Below, in pieces: positions 39,894 to 49,685 of a stretch of 64,000 nucleotides of DNA. The stretch is from Pseudomonas sp. 8Z (GTDB lineage Bacteria > Pseudomonadota > Gammaproteobacteria > Pseudomonadales > Pseudomonadaceae). The notes under the pieces are model-generated. The model did no database searches. It saw nothing but the letters and a program-made list of their open reading frames with translations, and had not been told where the DNA came from. The translations under genes and the position numbers were made by a program. The first letter of the stretch is position 1; each line of letters opens with the position of its first letter. The stretch lies in the NCBI RefSeq assembly GCF_902506535.1, contig NZ_LR733827.1, positions 225,680 to 289,679 of the forward strand. The letters are read 5' to 3'.

Positions 39894-41105
39894 GTGGGTA
39901 TCCGTGCATTCCTCGACAAGATCGAGCACAACTTCGAAAAGGGCGGCAAGTACGAGAAGTGGTACGCCCTCTACGAAGCCATCGACACCTTCTTCTACCG
40001 TCCTGGCAGTGTGACCAAGACCACCGCTCACGTGCGTGATGGCATCGACCTCAAGCGCATGATGATCACCGTGTGGCTGTGCACCTTTCCGGCCATGTTC
40101 TTCGGTATGTGGAACACCGGCTACCAGGCCAACCTGATCTTCGCCCAGAGCCCTGATCTGCTGGCGGCGCAGGAAGGCTGGCGCTTCGCCCTGATCGGCT
40201 CGCTGGCCGGTTTCGACCCAAATAACCTGTGGGACAACTTTATCCAGGGTGCGGCCTACTTCCTGCCCGTCTACGCGGTGACCTTCATCGTCGGCGGCTT
40301 CTGGGAAGTGCTGTTCGCCTCGATCCGTCGTCACGAAGTCAACGAAGGCTTCTTCGTCACCTCCGTGCTGTTCGCCCTGATCCTGCCGCCGAGCATTCCG
40401 CTGTGGCAGGTGGCTCTGGGTATCAGCTTCGGCGTGGTGATTGGCAAGGAAGTGTTTGGCGGTACTGGCAAGAACTTCCTCAACCCAGCATTGACCGGCC
40501 GTGCCTTCCTGTTCTTCGCCTACCCGGCGCAGATGTCCGGTGACGCGGTGTGGACTGCCGTTGATGGTTTCGCTGGCGCGACTTCGCTGAGCCTGGCGGC
40601 ATCTGGCGGCGTCGAGAACGTGATCAACCATGGCGTGACCTGGATGGATGCCTTCGTCGGTACGATTCACGGCTCCATCGGTGAAACCAGCACCCTGGCC
40701 ATCGCCATCGGCGGCCTGATCCTGCTGCTGACTCGTATTGCTTCTTGGCGCATCGTCGCTGGCGTGATGTTGGGCATGATTGGTCTGAGCCTGCTGTTCA
40801 ACAGCATCGGTTCGAACACCAACCCGATGTTCGCCATGCCCTGGTACTGGCATCTGGTAGTGGGCGGTTTCGCTTTCGGCATGTTCTTCATGGCCACCGA
40901 TCCGGTATCGGCTTCCATGACCAACACCGGCAAGTGGATCTTCGGTGCCCTGATCGGCGTGATGGTGGTGCTGATCCGTGTGGTCAACCCGGCCTTCCCC
41001 GAGGGCATGATGCTGGCGATTCTGCTCGCCAACCTGTTCGCACCGCTGATCGACCACTTCGTCGTTCAGGCCAATATCAAGCGGAGGCTGGCACGTAATG
41101 TCTAG
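39894..41105 (+). CDS. nqrB: Na+-NQR subunit B
   Basis: NqrB is the large membrane subunit carrying covalent FMN, riboflavin and part of the quinone site and sodium path. The 403-residue protein has a cytoplasmic N-terminal stretch, then about ten membrane helices. The FMN-attachment threonine is in [10 protein letters not shown] (Thr230), and a [11 protein letters not shown] motif lies near residue 345. The start is GTG 39894, three bases after nqrA. FMN is attached by ApbE, encoded downstream in the same cluster. The last bases overlap the start of nqrC. Confidence 0.97.
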   Translation: MGIRAFLDKIEHNFEKGGKYEKWYALYEAIDTFFYRPGSVTKTTAHVRDGIDLKRMMITVWLCTFPAMFFGMWNTGYQANLIFAQSPDLLAAQEGWRFALIGSLAGFDPNNLWDNFIQGAAYFLPVYAVTFIVGGFWEVLFASIRRHEVNEGFFVTSVLFALILPPSIPLWQVALGISFGVVIGKEVFGGTGKNFLNPALTGRAFLFFAYPAQMSGDAVWTAVDGFAGATSLSLAASGGVENVINHGVTWMDAFVGTIHGSIGETSTLAIAIGGLILLLTRIASWRIVAGVMLGMIGLSLLFNSIGSNTNPMFAMPWYWHLVVGGFAFGMFFMATDPVSASMTNTGKWIFGALIGVMVVLIRVVNPAFPEGMMLAILLANLFAPLIDHFVVQANIKRRLARNV

Positions 41106-41886
41106 TCAAAAAGAATCCACCGTCCGCACCCTCACGGTAGCCCTGCTGGTCTGCCTGGTGTGCTCGGTGTTTGTGGCCGGCGCGGCCATCGCCCTGAAAC
41201 CGACGCAGGTGGAAAACCGCTTGCTGGACAAGCAGCGCAGCATTCTGGCCATCGCCGGCCTGGGTGAGCCGGGCATGTCTTCGGCCAAGGTGAAAGAGGT
41301 ATTCGGCAGCACCATCACCGCCAAACTGGTCGACTTGCAAACCGGCAAGTTCTCCGATGCGTTCGACCCGATGACCTTCGATCCGCTCAAGGCAGCCAAG
41401 GATCCGAAACTCTCTACTGCACTCAAGGGCAGTGAAGACGTGGCGGGTATCAAGCGCCAGGAGCGTTACAGCACCGTTTACCTGGTGGAAAAGGATGGTC
41501 AGGTGCAAACCCTGATCCTGCCGGTGCGTGGCTACGGGCTGTGGTCGACCCTGTACGGCTTTATCGCCGTCAAGGGCGACCTCAATACCGTGGTCGGCAT
41601 GGGCTTCTACCAGCACGGCGAGACGCCGGGCCTTGGTGGTGAAGTCGACAATCCGAAGTGGAAGGGCCAGTGGCCGGGCAAGACGCTGTTCGACGAGAAC
41701 GGCAAGCTGGCGGTGAAAGTGGTCAAAGGCGGTGTCGATCCGCAGAGTCCGCAAGCCGCACATCAGGTCGATGCCCTGGCTGGCGCGACCCTGACCAGCA
41801 ACGGTGTCAGTCACCTGCTGCAGTTCTGGCTTGGCCAGAACGGCTTCGGTCCGTTTATCGCTAACCTGCGTGCAGGGGAGGCCTGA
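41098..41886 (+). CDS. nqrC: Na+-NQR subunit C
   Basis: NqrC is anchored by one N-terminal membrane helix (about residues 10-32) and carries the second covalent FMN on a threonine in the periplasm. Here the flavinylation site is [11 protein letters not shown] (Thr231). Other features are [11 protein letters not shown] after the helix and [15 protein letters not shown] with [11 protein letters not shown]. Length 262 is typical. It overlaps nqrB by 8 bp and is followed by nqrD after 2 bp. Confidence 0.96.
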   Translation: MSSQKESTVRTLTVALLVCLVCSVFVAGAAIALKPTQVENRLLDKQRSILAIAGLGEPGMSSAKVKEVFGSTITAKLVDLQTGKFSDAFDPMTFDPLKAAKDPKLSTALKGSEDVAGIKRQERYSTVYLVEKDGQVQTLILPVRGYGLWSTLYGFIAVKGDLNTVVGMGFYQHGETPGLGGEVDNPKWKGQWPGKTLFDENGKLAVKVVKGGVDPQSPQAAHQVDALAGATLTSNGVSHLLQFWLGQNGFGPFIANLRAGEA

Positions 41887-41888
41887 TC

Positions 41889-42556
41889 ATGTCGCAGCCG
41901 ACTATTAAAGAAGTCCTGCTTAATCCGATCTTCAACAACAACCCCATCGGCCTGCAGATCCTCGGGATTTGCTCGGCCCTGGCGGTCACCTCGAACCTGA
42001 AGACCGCGCTGGTGATGTCCGTTGCCCTGACGCTGGTAACGGCCTTCTCCAACCTGTTCATCTCGATGATCCGCAGCCAGATCCCCAGCTCGATCCGCAT
42101 GATCGTGCAAATGGTGATCATCGCCTCGCTGGTGATCGTGGTGGATCAGGTGCTCAAGGCCTACGCCTTCAGCCTGTCCAAACAGTTGTCGGTGTTCGTC
42201 GGTCTGATCATCACCAACTGCATCGTGATGGGGCGTGCCGAAGCTTTCGCCATGCAGAACCCGCCCGTGCTGTCGTTCTTCGACGGTATCGGTAACGGCC
42301 TGGGTTACAGCGCCATGTTGATTGTTCTGGGCGTGGTGCGCGAGCTGTTCGGCGCTGGCAAACTGATGGGCTACGAGATCATTCCGGTGGTCAACGACGG
42401 CGGCTGGTACCAGCCCAATGGCATGCTGCTGCTGCCACCGTCCGCGTTCTTCCTGATCGGTCTGTTCATCTGGGCGTTGCGTAGCTGGAAGAAAGAGCAG
42501 GTCGAGAAACCGAGCTACAAGATGGCGCCTCAAGTGTCCAACAAGGAGGCCTACTA

Positions 42557-42557
<1 letters not shown>
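41889..42557 (+). CDS. nqrD: Na+-NQR subunit D
   Basis: NqrD is a 222-residue polytopic membrane subunit related to NqrE; together they form the inverted-topology pair that holds an iron centre between them. Clear features are [74 protein letters not shown] and [23 protein letters not shown]. The TNC and AVTS cysteine/threonine positions lie in membrane segments. The ATG of nqrE overlaps its stop. Confidence 0.97.
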
Positions 42558-43165
<608 letters not shown>

Positions 43166-43180
43166 GGAAAGGATGAACAG

Positions 43181-44404
43181 ATGAATTACGAAATCTTCCT
43201 CGCGATCGGCATGTTTACCGCCATCGTCCTGGCGCTGGTGGTGATGATTCTCGCCGCACGCGCCAAGCTGGTTTCCAGCGGCGATGTGAGCATCGAGATC
43301 AACGGCGAGAAAACCATCGTGGTACCGGCCGGCGGCAAGCTGCTGCAAACCCTGGCCGCCAACAACGTCTTCCTGTCTTCGGCCTGTGGCGGCGGCGGTA
43401 CCTGCGCTCAGTGCAAGTGCATCGTGGAAAGCGGCGGCGGCGAGATGCTGTCTACCGAAGAGTCGCACTTCACCAAGCGCGAAGCCCGTGAGGGCTGGCG
43501 CCTGTCCTGCCAGACCGCAGTTAAACAGGACATGAAGATCGAAGTCCCCGAAGAAGTCTTCGGCGTGAAAAAGTGGGAGTGCACGGTCGAGTCCAACCCG
43601 AACGTCGCCACCTTCATCAAGGAACTGACGCTGAAACTGCCGGAAGGCGAGAACGTCAACTTCCGCGCCGGTGGCTACGTGCAGCTCGAATGCCCGCCGC
43701 ACACTGTGCACTACAAGGACTTCGACATTCAGCCCGAATACCGTGGCGACTGGGACAAGTTCAACCAGTGGAAGTACGTGTCCAAGGTCGAAGAGACCGT
43801 GATTCGTGCCTACTCGATGGCGAACTACCCGGAAGAGCAGGGCATCGTCAAATTCAACATCCGTATCGCCTCGCCGCCACCGGGCAAGGATCATCTGCCA
43901 CCAGGCAAGATGTCGTCCTTCGTCTTCAGCCTCAAGCCCGGCGACAAGGTCACCGTGTACGGGCCGTTCGGTGAGTTCTTTGCCAAGGATACCGACGCCG
44001 AGATGGTCTTCATCGGTGGTGGTGCCGGCATGGCGCCGATGCGTTCGCATATCTTCGATCAGCTCAAGCGCCTGAAGTCCACGCGAAAGATCAGTTTCTG
44101 GTACGGCGCGCGCTCCATGCGCGAGGCCTTCTACAACGAAGAGTACGATCAACTGGCGGCGGAAAATCCGAACTTCCAGTGGCACCTGGCACTGTCCGAT
44201 CCCCAGCCGGAAGACAACTGGACGGGACTGACCGGCTTCATCCACAACGTGCTGTACGAGAACTACCTCAAGACCCACAAGGCGCCTGAGGATTGCGAGT
44301 TCTACATGTGCGGCCCGCCCATGATGAACGCCGCGGTGATCAAGATGCTGACCGACTTGGGTGTCGAGCCGGAGAACATTCTCCTCGACGACTTCGGCGG
44401 TTAA
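43181..44404 (+). CDS. nqrF: Na+-NQR subunit F, NADH-oxidising flavoprotein
   Basis: NqrF accepts electrons from NADH. In 407 residues there is an N-terminal membrane helix, a 2Fe-2S ferredoxin domain with [15 protein letters not shown] and a later cysteine in LSCQTAVK, an FAD-binding domain with [13 protein letters not shown], and an NADH-binding domain with [21 protein letters not shown] and [13 protein letters not shown]. Length and order match the family. It ends 2 bp before apbE, so flavin transferase and enzyme are cotranscribed. Confidence 0.97.
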   Translation: MNYEIFLAIGMFTAIVLALVVMILAARAKLVSSGDVSIEINGEKTIVVPAGGKLLQTLAANNVFLSSACGGGGTCAQCKCIVESGGGEMLSTEESHFTKREAREGWRLSCQTAVKQDMKIEVPEEVFGVKKWECTVESNPNVATFIKELTLKLPEGENVNFRAGGYVQLECPPHTVHYKDFDIQPEYRGDWDKFNQWKYVSKVEETVIRAYSMANYPEEQGIVKFNIRIASPPPGKDHLPPGKMSSFVFSLKPGDKVTVYGPFGEFFAKDTDAEMVFIGGGAGMAPMRSHIFDQLKRLKSTRKISFWYGARSMREAFYNEEYDQLAAENPNFQWHLALSDPQPEDNWTGLTGFIHNVLYENYLKTHKAPEDCEFYMCGPPMMNAAVIKMLTDLGVEPENILLDDFGG

Positions 44405-44406
44405 GC

Positions 44407-45432
44407 ATGAAGCTTGCTGTACTTCAGCCCGTTATCGCTGTCGCCCTGGCGGCAGCCCTAACGGGCTGCTTGCATTCTGAGCGGATCGAAGAGTTCGGCG
44501 GCCCGACCATGGGCAGCACCTATTCGGTCAAATACGTGCGCAGCGAGGGTGTCGCGCCACAAACCGAAATAAAGGCCGCGACCGAGGCGATCCTTGCCGA
44601 GATCGACCAGCAGATGTCCACCTACCGCGACGATTCGCTGATCGAGCGCTTCAACAAAGCCCCAGCAGGCACCTGCCAGGCTATGCCTGAGGGTGTGCTG
44701 GATCTGGTGCGTGCCGGCAACCGGCTGCATGAGGAAAGCCAGGGCGCGTTCGACCTGACCCTGGAGCCGCTGCTCGATCTCTGGGGCTTCGGCCCGCGCG
44801 GTGTGGGCGAGGCAGTGCCGAGCGACGAGAAACTGGCCGAGGTGCGCCAGCGTGTCGGCCAGCAGCATCTGCGCATCGACGGCGAGCAGCTATGCAAGGA
44901 CGCTGACGTACAGGTCGATTTCAATAGCATTGCCGCCGGTTATGCGGTGGATCGTATCGTTGCGCGTCTGGGCGAGCTGGGCGTCACCAGTTACCTGGTC
45001 GAAGCCACAGGTGAGCTCAAGGCTGCGGGCCTCAAACCTGATGGCAGCCACTGGCGTATTGGCCTGGAAGCGCCGCGTGACGACGAGCGTGTCGCCCAGC
45101 GGATTCTGCAACTCGATGGCTACGGTATTTCCACTTCAGGTGATTACCGCAACTATTTCGAGGAGAATGGCGAGCGTTATTCGCACACGCTCGATGCGTT
45201 GACCGGGCGCCCGGTTCGCCACAAGCTGGCAGCCGTCACCGTGGCCGATAAGTCGACCTCGCGCGCCGATGGCTTGTCTACTCTGTTGATGGTGCTCGGG
45301 CCCGAGGCCGGTATGGCCTTCGCCGAGCGCAACGGTATCGCCGCGTTCTTCATCACGCGTGACGGCAAGGGCTTCGTCACGCAGGGTACGCACGCATTCG
45401 AGCAGCTATTCGCTGCAGGAGAAGAGCAATGA
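44407..45432 (+). CDS. apbE: FAD:protein FMN transferase ApbE, lipoprotein
   Basis: ApbE attaches FMN to threonines of NqrB and NqrC. The 341-residue product starts with a lipoprotein signal and lipobox LTGC (Cys21), so it is membrane-anchored on the periplasmic side. Then come GPTMGSTYSVKYV, the flavin site QVDFNSIAAGYAVDRI, and the Mg/FAD-binding EATGELKAAG and YGISTSGDYRNYFE. The C-terminal KSTSRADGLSTLLMVLG completes the family. ATG 44407 is right after the nqrF stop, and the open frame reaching back into nqrF is rejected. It overlaps nqrM by 4 bp. Confidence 0.96.
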   Translation: MKLAVLQPVIAVALAAALTGCLHSERIEEFGGPTMGSTYSVKYVRSEGVAPQTEIKAATEAILAEIDQQMSTYRDDSLIERFNKAPAGTCQAMPEGVLDLVRAGNRLHEESQGAFDLTLEPLLDLWGFGPRGVGEAVPSDEKLAEVRQRVGQQHLRIDGEQLCKDADVQVDFNSIAAGYAVDRIVARLGELGVTSYLVEATGELKAAGLKPDGSHWRIGLEAPRDDERVAQRILQLDGYGISTSGDYRNYFEENGERYSHTLDALTGRPVRHKLAAVTVADKSTSRADGLSTLLMVLGPEAGMAFAERNGIAAFFITRDGKGFVTQGTHAFEQLFAAGEEQ

Positions 45433-45659
45433 CATTCGTGGTGGTATTTCTGGTCATGGTGCTGGTCGTCGGCATGATGGCCATTGGTGTGATCATGGGG
45501 CGCAAACCCATCGCCGGTTCCTGCGGTGGCATCGCCAACCTGGGCATCGAAAAGGAATGCTCGATCTGTGGCGGTAGCCGCGAGAAGTGCGAAGAGGTGA
45601 ACCGCGACAAGGACGAAGCGCCGCGTACCGACCTCGCATACGACGCCAGCAAGCGCTGA
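45429..45659 (+). CDS. nqrM: Na+-NQR maturation protein NqrM
   Basis: NqrM (DUF539) is a small membrane protein needed to insert iron between NqrD and NqrE. The 76-residue product has one N-terminal membrane helix and then the conserved cysteine set GSCGGIANLGIEKECSICGGSREKC (Cys at about 32, 43, 46 and 53), which probably carries iron. Overlap with apbE (ATGA) puts it in the nqr operon, completing the cofactor maturation set. Confidence 0.94.
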   Translation: MTFVVVFLVMVLVVGMMAIGVIMGRKPIAGSCGGIANLGIEKECSICGGSREKCEEVNRDKDEAPRTDLAYDASKR

Positions 45660-45756
45660 GTGCAAACGAAGCATTGAACGATAGCCGACCCGCCAACCTG
45701 GGTCGGCCCTGCCGAGGGTGCGCCACAAGCGCTCCGGCCTGATCTGAGGAGTAAAC

Positions 45757-47151
45757 ATGGCGGTCTACAACTATGACGTAGTGGTGCTGGGCTCGGGCCC
45801 GGCGGGCGAGGGCGCGGCGATGAACGCGGCCAAGGCCGGGCGCAAGGTGGCGGTCGTCGACAACCGCCCGCTGGTCGGCGGCAACTGCACCCACCTCGGC
45901 ACCATCCCGTCCAAGGCGCTGCGCCACTCGGTGCGGCAGATCATGCAGTTCAACACCAACCCGATGTTCCGCCAGATCGGTGAGCCGCGCTGGTTCTCCT
46001 TCCCCGACGTGCTGAAAAGCGCCGAGAAGGTGATCGCCAAGCAAGTCACCTCGCGCACCGGCTACTACGCGCGCAACCGCATCGACACCTACTTCGGTAC
46101 CGCCAGCTTCGCCGACGAGCAGACCGTCGAAGTGGTCTGCCTCAATGGTGTGGTGGAAAAACTGGTGGCCAAGCAGGTCGTCATCGCCACCGGCTCGCGC
46201 CCTTACCGCCCCGCCGATATCGATTTCAACCACCCGCGTATCTACGATAGCGACACTATCCTCAGCCTCGGCCACACGCCGCGCCGTCTGATCATCTACG
46301 GAGCCGGTGTGATCGGCTGCGAGTACGCCTCGATCTTCAGCGGTCTGGGTGTGCTGGTCGACCTGATCGACAACCGAGACCAGTTGCTTAGTTTCCTCGA
46401 CGACGAAATTTCCGATGCGCTCAGCTATCACCTGCGCAACAACAATGTGCTGATTCGTCACAACGAGGACTACGAGCGCATCGAAGGGGTGGAGAACGGG
46501 GTGATCCTGCACCTCAAGTCCGGCAAGAAGATCAAGGCCGACGCGCTGCTGTGGTGCAACGGTCGTACCGGCAACACCGACAAGCTGGGCTTGGAGAACA
46601 TCGGCATCGGCGTCAACAGCCGTGGCCAGATCCAGGTGGATGAGTATTACCGCACCGAGGTCAGCAACATCTACGCCGCTGGCGACGTGATCGGCTGGCC
46701 AAGCCTGGCCAGTGCCGCCTCCGACCAGGGCCGTTCTGCGGCCGGCAGCATCGTCGACAACGGTAGCTGGCGCTTCGTCGATGACGTACCGACCGGCATC
46801 TACACCATTCCCGAGATCAGCTCCATCGGCAAGACCGAGCGTGAGCTGACCCAGGCCAAGGTGCCCTACGAAGTGGGCAAGGCCTTCTTCAAGGGCATGG
46901 CCCGTGCGCAGATCTCGGTGGAGCCGGTCGGCATGCTGAAGATTCTCTTCCACCGTGAGACCCTGGAAGTGCTTGGCGTGCACTGCTTTGGCTATCAGGC
47001 TTCGGAGATCGTCCACATCGGCCAGGCGATCATGAACCAGAAGGGCGAGGCCAACACGGTCAAGTACTTCATCAACACCACCTTCAACTACCCGACCATG
47101 GCCGAAGCCTACCGGGTAGCAGCGTTCGACGGCCTCAACCGGCTTTTTTGA
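45757..47151 (+). CDS. sthA: Soluble pyridine nucleotide transhydrogenase SthA
   Basis: SthA moves hydride between NADPH and NAD+, mainly to re-oxidise excess NADPH. The 464-residue flavoprotein has FAD-binding [21 protein letters not shown], the [17 protein letters not shown] segment in which the redox disulfide of related lipoamide dehydrogenases is lost (only one Cys remains), the NAD(P)-binding [16 protein letters not shown], and [22 protein letters not shown] precedes the ATG. It follows the nqr cluster by 97 bp and probably has its own promoter; both systems handle NAD(P)H balance. Confidence 0.97.
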   Translation: MAVYNYDVVVLGSGPAGEGAAMNAAKAGRKVAVVDNRPLVGGNCTHLGTIPSKALRHSVRQIMQFNTNPMFRQIGEPRWFSFPDVLKSAEKVIAKQVTSRTGYYARNRIDTYFGTASFADEQTVEVVCLNGVVEKLVAKQVVIATGSRPYRPADIDFNHPRIYDSDTILSLGHTPRRLIIYGAGVIGCEYASIFSGLGVLVDLIDNRDQLLSFLDDEISDALSYHLRNNNVLIRHNEDYERIEGVENGVILHLKSGKKIKADALLWCNGRTGNTDKLGLENIGIGVNSRGQIQVDEYYRTEVSNIYAAGDVIGWPSLASAASDQGRSAAGSIVDNGSWRFVDDVPTGIYTIPEISSIGKTERELTQAKVPYEVGKAFFKGMARAQISVEPVGMLKILFHRETLEVLGVHCFGYQASEIVHIGQAIMNQKGEANTVKYFINTTFNYPTMAEAYRVAAFDGLNRLF

Positions 47152-47259
47152 GCGGCACCGGCCGGCGGCCTGAGCCGGTCGGGGAGGTAGGCTGGGAGCA
47201 GGCTTGCGACTGGCGCTGGCCGAATCGGGAGAGCTTCTAGCGTCTCAGGCGGCAGCAAA

Positions 47260-47290
47260 CGACAAAACCGGCTTTAGGCCGGTTTTGTCG
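47260..47290. terminator. Long symmetrical terminator after sthA
   Basis: CGACAAAACCGGC (47260-47272), loop TTTAG, GCCGGTTTTGTCG (47278-47290): a perfect 13-bp stem containing A- and T-runs, usable on both strands. It lies 108 bp after the sthA stop. Confidence 0.88.
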
Positions 47291-47307
47291 TTATGGGCGC
47301 TGTATTC

Positions 47308-47366
47308 GTAGCCCGGATGCAATCCGGGGGGCTCGGGGCAGGCATCCCCGGATTGCGTCCGGCTAC
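47308..47366. repeat. REP doublet (BIME-like), type A
   Basis: The left element is GTAG (47308-47311) plus a perfect 7-bp stem CCCGGAT/ATCCGGG with loop GCA. The right element, in inverted orientation, is CCGGAT-TGC-GTCCGG followed by CTAC (47348-47366). A GTAG foot, short stem and 3-nt loop, inverted in pairs, is the format of REP sequences mobilised by RAYT (TnpA-REP) proteins. No RAYT gene is in the window. Confidence 0.85.
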
Positions 47367-47387
47367 GCGGCTGCACCGCTCCGCATC

Positions 47388-47407
47388 GCGGATAAATCCG
47401 CTCCTAC
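47388..47407 (-). repeat. REP singlet, type C
   Basis: On the minus strand, GTAGGA followed by GCGGAT-TT-ATCCGC. This GTAGGAGCGGATTTATCCGC form resembles a REP family common in other pseudomonads (from memory). It sits alone between the type A and type B doublets. Confidence 0.7.
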
Positions 47408-47415
47408 CTCAGTCC

Positions 47416-47494
47416 GTAGGGTGCGCTGCGCGCACCAAGGCTATCGAGCTGGAGCTCGCTAGTGTGGGGTGCTGGTGTGCATGGCGCACCCTAC
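47416..47494. repeat. REP doublet (BIME-like), type B
   Basis: The left element is GTAG (47416-47419) plus GGTGCGC-TGC-GCGCACC (perfect 7-bp stem, 3-nt loop). The right element, inverted, is GGTGTGC-ATG-GCGCACC then CTAC (47474-47494). Same architecture as type A but a different stem sequence, so it is a second family. Confidence 0.85.
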
Positions 47495-47499
47495 GAGGT

Positions 47500-47545
47500 T
47501 CAGCCGCGCAGCGTCTGCACCGCCGGGCGGTGCATCAGGCCCGGC
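47500..47545 (-). pseudogene. Displaced 3' tail of the glycerophosphodiester phosphodiesterase gene
   Basis: The 25 bp at 47500-47524 match 24 of 25 bases with the true end of the GDPD gene at 48080-48104 (only 47503 differs). In the same frame, with the same TGA, it reads PGLMHRPAVQTLRG, against PGLAVQTLRG in the intact gene: the PGL and AVQTLRG parts agree and four or five codons differ between them. It is therefore a gene-end remnant 580 bp from the live end, not a chance match. The segment between the two copies carries the P-loop kinase gene. Confidence 0.75.
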
Positions 47546-47558
47546 TGGTTGCGTTCGA

Positions 47559-48071
47559 TTACTCGACCATGCAGGCCGCAACCTGCTCAGCTATCAAGGC
47601 CTGCGCGGCTTGAGGGGAGAGTCGTGCGCTATCGACGGTGAACGGTGCGTTCTGCCAGGCTTCATATTCATGCTGGCTGACTGATTGCCTGGTCGGTGGT
47701 ACCAGGCCAGGCACGTCGCTGATCCTCGACTCCACTGGCTGCCGGTGAAGACTTTCATCGGAGCAGATGGCTAGCACGTTCAGTAGCCGGCAGTTGGCTC
47801 TGGCTGCTGTTGCAGCCCAGGCTGCACGACTTTCCTGAACCGGGTTGACGCAGTCAGCGACAACCAGGCGACCATTGTTCAAGTTATCCAACGCGATGGC
47901 ATTGGCGACCGCGTAGGCACTGCTGCCGATCTCACTGCCCATGGCCTGGCTGTTGCGCAATGACTGCTCGATGCTGTCAATACGCAGGTAAACAGCCTCC
48001 AGGCTGACCGCCAGCGCTCTGGCTAGGGTGGTTTTGCCGGTACCTGGAAGGCCGCTGAACACGATGAGCAT
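47559..48071 (-). CDS. Small P-loop kinase/ATPase of the AAA_33 type, likely inserted gene
   Basis: A 170-residue soluble nucleotide-binding protein: Walker A GLPGTGKTTLARALA (7-21), an Asp in YLRIDSIEQSLR (about 32), a Walker B-like LVVADCVNPVQESRAAW (69-85), and a lid with arginines (HRQPVESR). This is the layout of polynucleotide-kinase-like or antibiotic-phosphotransferase-like AAA_33 proteins; the substrate is unknown. ATG 48071 has GAGG eight bases upstream and is chosen; the open frame running back to 49001 is a shadow of the GDPD gene. It lies between a duplicated GDPD gene end, 8 bp after the live gene, and is probably acquired DNA. Confidence 0.78.
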   Translation of the reverse strand: MLIVFSGLPGTGKTTLARALAVSLEAVYLRIDSIEQSLRNSQAMGSEIGSSAYAVANAIALDNLNNGRLVVADCVNPVQESRAAWAATAARANCRLLNVLAICSDESLHRQPVESRISDVPGLVPPTRQSVSQHEYEAWQNAPFTVDSARLSPQAAQALIAEQVAACMVE

Positions 48072-48079
48072 GACTGGCC

Positions 48080-48799
48080 TCAACCGCGCAGCGTCTGCAC
48101 CGCCAGGCCGGGGAAGTCGGTGATGATGCTGTCGACGCCGAAGTCGGCGAGGCGGCGCATCAGGGCGGGCTCGTTGACCGTCCACACCGACACGTGCAGC
48201 CCTTGCTTCTGTGCCTTGAGTAAACGCTCGGGCGTGCACAGCGTCCAGTTCAGTGCCAGCAAGTGACACTGGTAATGGGTGGCAACCTTGAGCGGATCGA
48301 GCCAGGCGTATTCGGCCACCAGCCCCAATTGCAGGTGCGGCGCCAGCTCGCGCGCGGCCTTGAGCACTTCCCGCGAGCTGGAGGTGATGGTCACGCGTTC
48401 GTTCAAACCGTGCTTGGCAGTCAACTCGGCGATGGCCAGTACGGTACGTGCCGCACGAACCCGCGAGGCGCTTTTGACCTCCAGTTGCCAGTGCTCGAAC
48501 GGGCACTGCTCGAATAACGCTTCCAGGCGCGGAATCGGGCAGGGGTGCATCCAGCCGGGGCCTCCCTTGCGCGCGTCGTATTGCACCAGATCGGCGGCAT
48601 TGTGTTCGACCACCTTGCCGCGTTGGCCGGTGGTGCGTTTCAGGGTCGGGTCGTGGATGACCATGAGCTCGCCATCGCGAGACAGGTGCAGATCCAGTTC
48701 GCAGCGATTGACGCCGTGTTCCAGGCAGCGCTGGAAGCTGGTCAGGGTATTTTCCGGTGCTTCGCCCTTGGCGCCGCGATGGCCGTAGATAAGGGTCAC
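48080..48799 (-). CDS. Glycerophosphodiester phosphodiesterase (GDPD family)
   Basis: GDPD enzymes hydrolyse deacylated phospholipids to glycerol 3-phosphate and an alcohol. The 239-residue TIM barrel has YGHRGAKGEAPENTLTSFQRCLEHG (catalytic His and Arg), ELDLHLSRDGELMVIHDPTLKRTT (metal-binding Glu/Asp and second His) and VSVWTVNEPALMRRLADFGVDSIITDFPG at the end. There is no signal peptide, so it is cytoplasmic. The start is GTG 48799, overlapping the stop of the gene upstream. Its last codons, AVQTLRG, are duplicated 580 bp downstream, so the present 3' end may be recombinant. Confidence 0.93.
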   Translation of the reverse strand: MTLIYGHRGAKGEAPENTLTSFQRCLEHGVNRCELDLHLSRDGELMVIHDPTLKRTTGQRGKVVEHNAADLVQYDARKGGPGWMHPCPIPRLEALFEQCPFEHWQLEVKSASRVRAARTVLAIAELTAKHGLNERVTITSSSREVLKAARELAPHLQLGLVAEYAWLDPLKVATHYQCHLLALNWTLCTPERLLKAQKQGLHVSVWTVNEPALMRRLADFGVDSIITDFPGLAVQTLRG

Positions 48800-49098
48800 T
48801 GTTGCTCCTTGGCGGGTTGGCCTGGCTGGTGATGACGCACGCTGTCGAGCACGTGGTCGTATTCGAAATAGACGCTGAAGTCGCGGTAGTCCCAGCGGGT
48901 GATTGGCGGCTTGCCGATGGGGGCATGTTCTTCGTCGGCCAGGCCGAAGCGTTCGAGCACCGCACGTTTCGACTCGCCCTTGTGCGGCAGACTGGCAACA
49001 TCGATGTCGGCGCCCTGGCTACCGACGGGGATGGTCAGGGTGTCGGCGAGCAAGGCGCCGGGAGCAAGCAGGGCGAGCAGAAGGGCAAGACGCTGCAT
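48796..49098 (-). CDS. Small exported conserved protein
   Basis: A 100-residue periplasmic protein with a signal peptide (MQRLALLLALLAPGALLA, cleaved before DTLTIPVGSQG). The mature part holds a conserved core IDVASLPHKGESKRAVLERFGLADEEHAPIGKPPITRWDYRDFSVYFEYDHVLDSVRHH, recalling small outer-membrane-assembly (SmpA/OmlA-like) folds in its FG-x-PxxxxxxPPITRWDY pattern. Annotators often call it a phosphodiesterase only because it precedes the GDPD gene; nothing in it supports that. It overlaps the GDPD start by 4 bp and is cotranscribed. Confidence 0.82.
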   Translation of the reverse strand: MQRLALLLALLAPGALLADTLTIPVGSQGADIDVASLPHKGESKRAVLERFGLADEEHAPIGKPPITRWDYRDFSVYFEYDHVLDSVRHHQPGQPAKEQQ

Positions 49099-49118
49099 GG
49101 CGCTTCCTTGTGTGGCGG

Positions 49119-49685
49119 TCATTCACGGGCCTGGCGCCGTTCCAGCGCCTGTTTCTGCAGGATGTGCCGGGCCAGCAACTGGCGCTGGGCATCGGTCAGC
49201 GCTTCGAACTCGGTGCCGATTTCGTACTGCCCGTCCGCGCGTTGGCTGCAATGCACCACCTCTGCGCGCAGTAACAGGCCGAGGGCCTGTGGCATCAGCA
49301 CCATCTTGATCGCCAGGTGGCTGCCAGGCGTTACCGGTTGCAGGTTGTTGAAACTGATGCCGCCCTCGGACAGGGACACCCGCCGTGGCGTACCGATGTC
49401 GCGCAGCAGGCTCTGCGCCATGGCCTGGCCGAGCAGGTCAATGCGCTTGTTGATCACCTTCAGGTAGTTGGCCAGTGTACGGTCGCGCTCGCTGATATGA
49501 CGCAGCAGGTGCTGTGACTCGAAGTCCATCAGGTGCAGGTCGCTGAGCAGGTTGAACAGCGGTGAGGCGTCGTGAAGTACGTCGCTGGAATGCGCCGCGG
49601 CACCTGACAGCAGGTTGAATTCCAGTGCGATCGTATCGTCGATACGGTAGTATTCGCGGCGATCATCTACATCGTTTGTCGACAT
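49119..49685 (-). CDS. PilZ domain protein with N-terminal helical region
   Basis: A 188-residue cytoplasmic protein. The N-terminus DDRREYYRIDDTIALEFNLL starts like a YcgR/PilZ-N segment. A helical middle follows, and a C-terminal PilZ domain carries the c-di-GMP signature arginines and S-x-x-G in TPRRVSLSEGGISFNN, then GSHLAIKMVL and a late YEIGTEFEALTDAQRQLLARHI. It is expected to bind c-di-GMP and affect motility or surface behaviour. ATG 49685 is chosen; the open frame to 49790 adds an unconserved leader. It heads the minus-strand group and is divergent from lolC. Confidence 0.87.
   Translation of the reverse strand: MSTNDVDDRREYYRIDDTIALEFNLLSGAAAHSSDVLHDASPLFNLLSDLHLMDFESQHLLRHISERDRTLANYLKVINKRIDLLGQAMAQSLLRDIGTPRRVSLSEGGISFNNLQPVTPGSHLAIKMVLMPQALGLLLRAEVVHCSQRADGQYEIGTEFEALTDAQRQLLARHILQKQALERRQARE

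Noticed and set aside
45891..45930. Lipoamide dehydrogenase or glutathione reductase instead of SthA
   Set aside because: The redox-active CxxxxC is missing its second cysteine ([14 protein letters not shown]), which is diagnostic for the soluble transhydrogenase.
47308..47494. Remnant of an insertion sequence
   Set aside because: Only short GTAG-footed hairpins are present, with no transposase fragment or target duplication around them; the REP explanation fits better.
48072..49001. Long N-terminal extension of the small P-loop kinase frame
   Set aside because: The first 310 residues are a shifted reading of the GDPD gene and the small exported protein gene; the kinase proper starts at MLIVFSGLPGTGK.
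48796..49098. Phosphodiesterase annotation for the small exported protein
   Set aside because: No catalytic residues of any phosphodiesterase family are visible; the name would come only from its neighbour.
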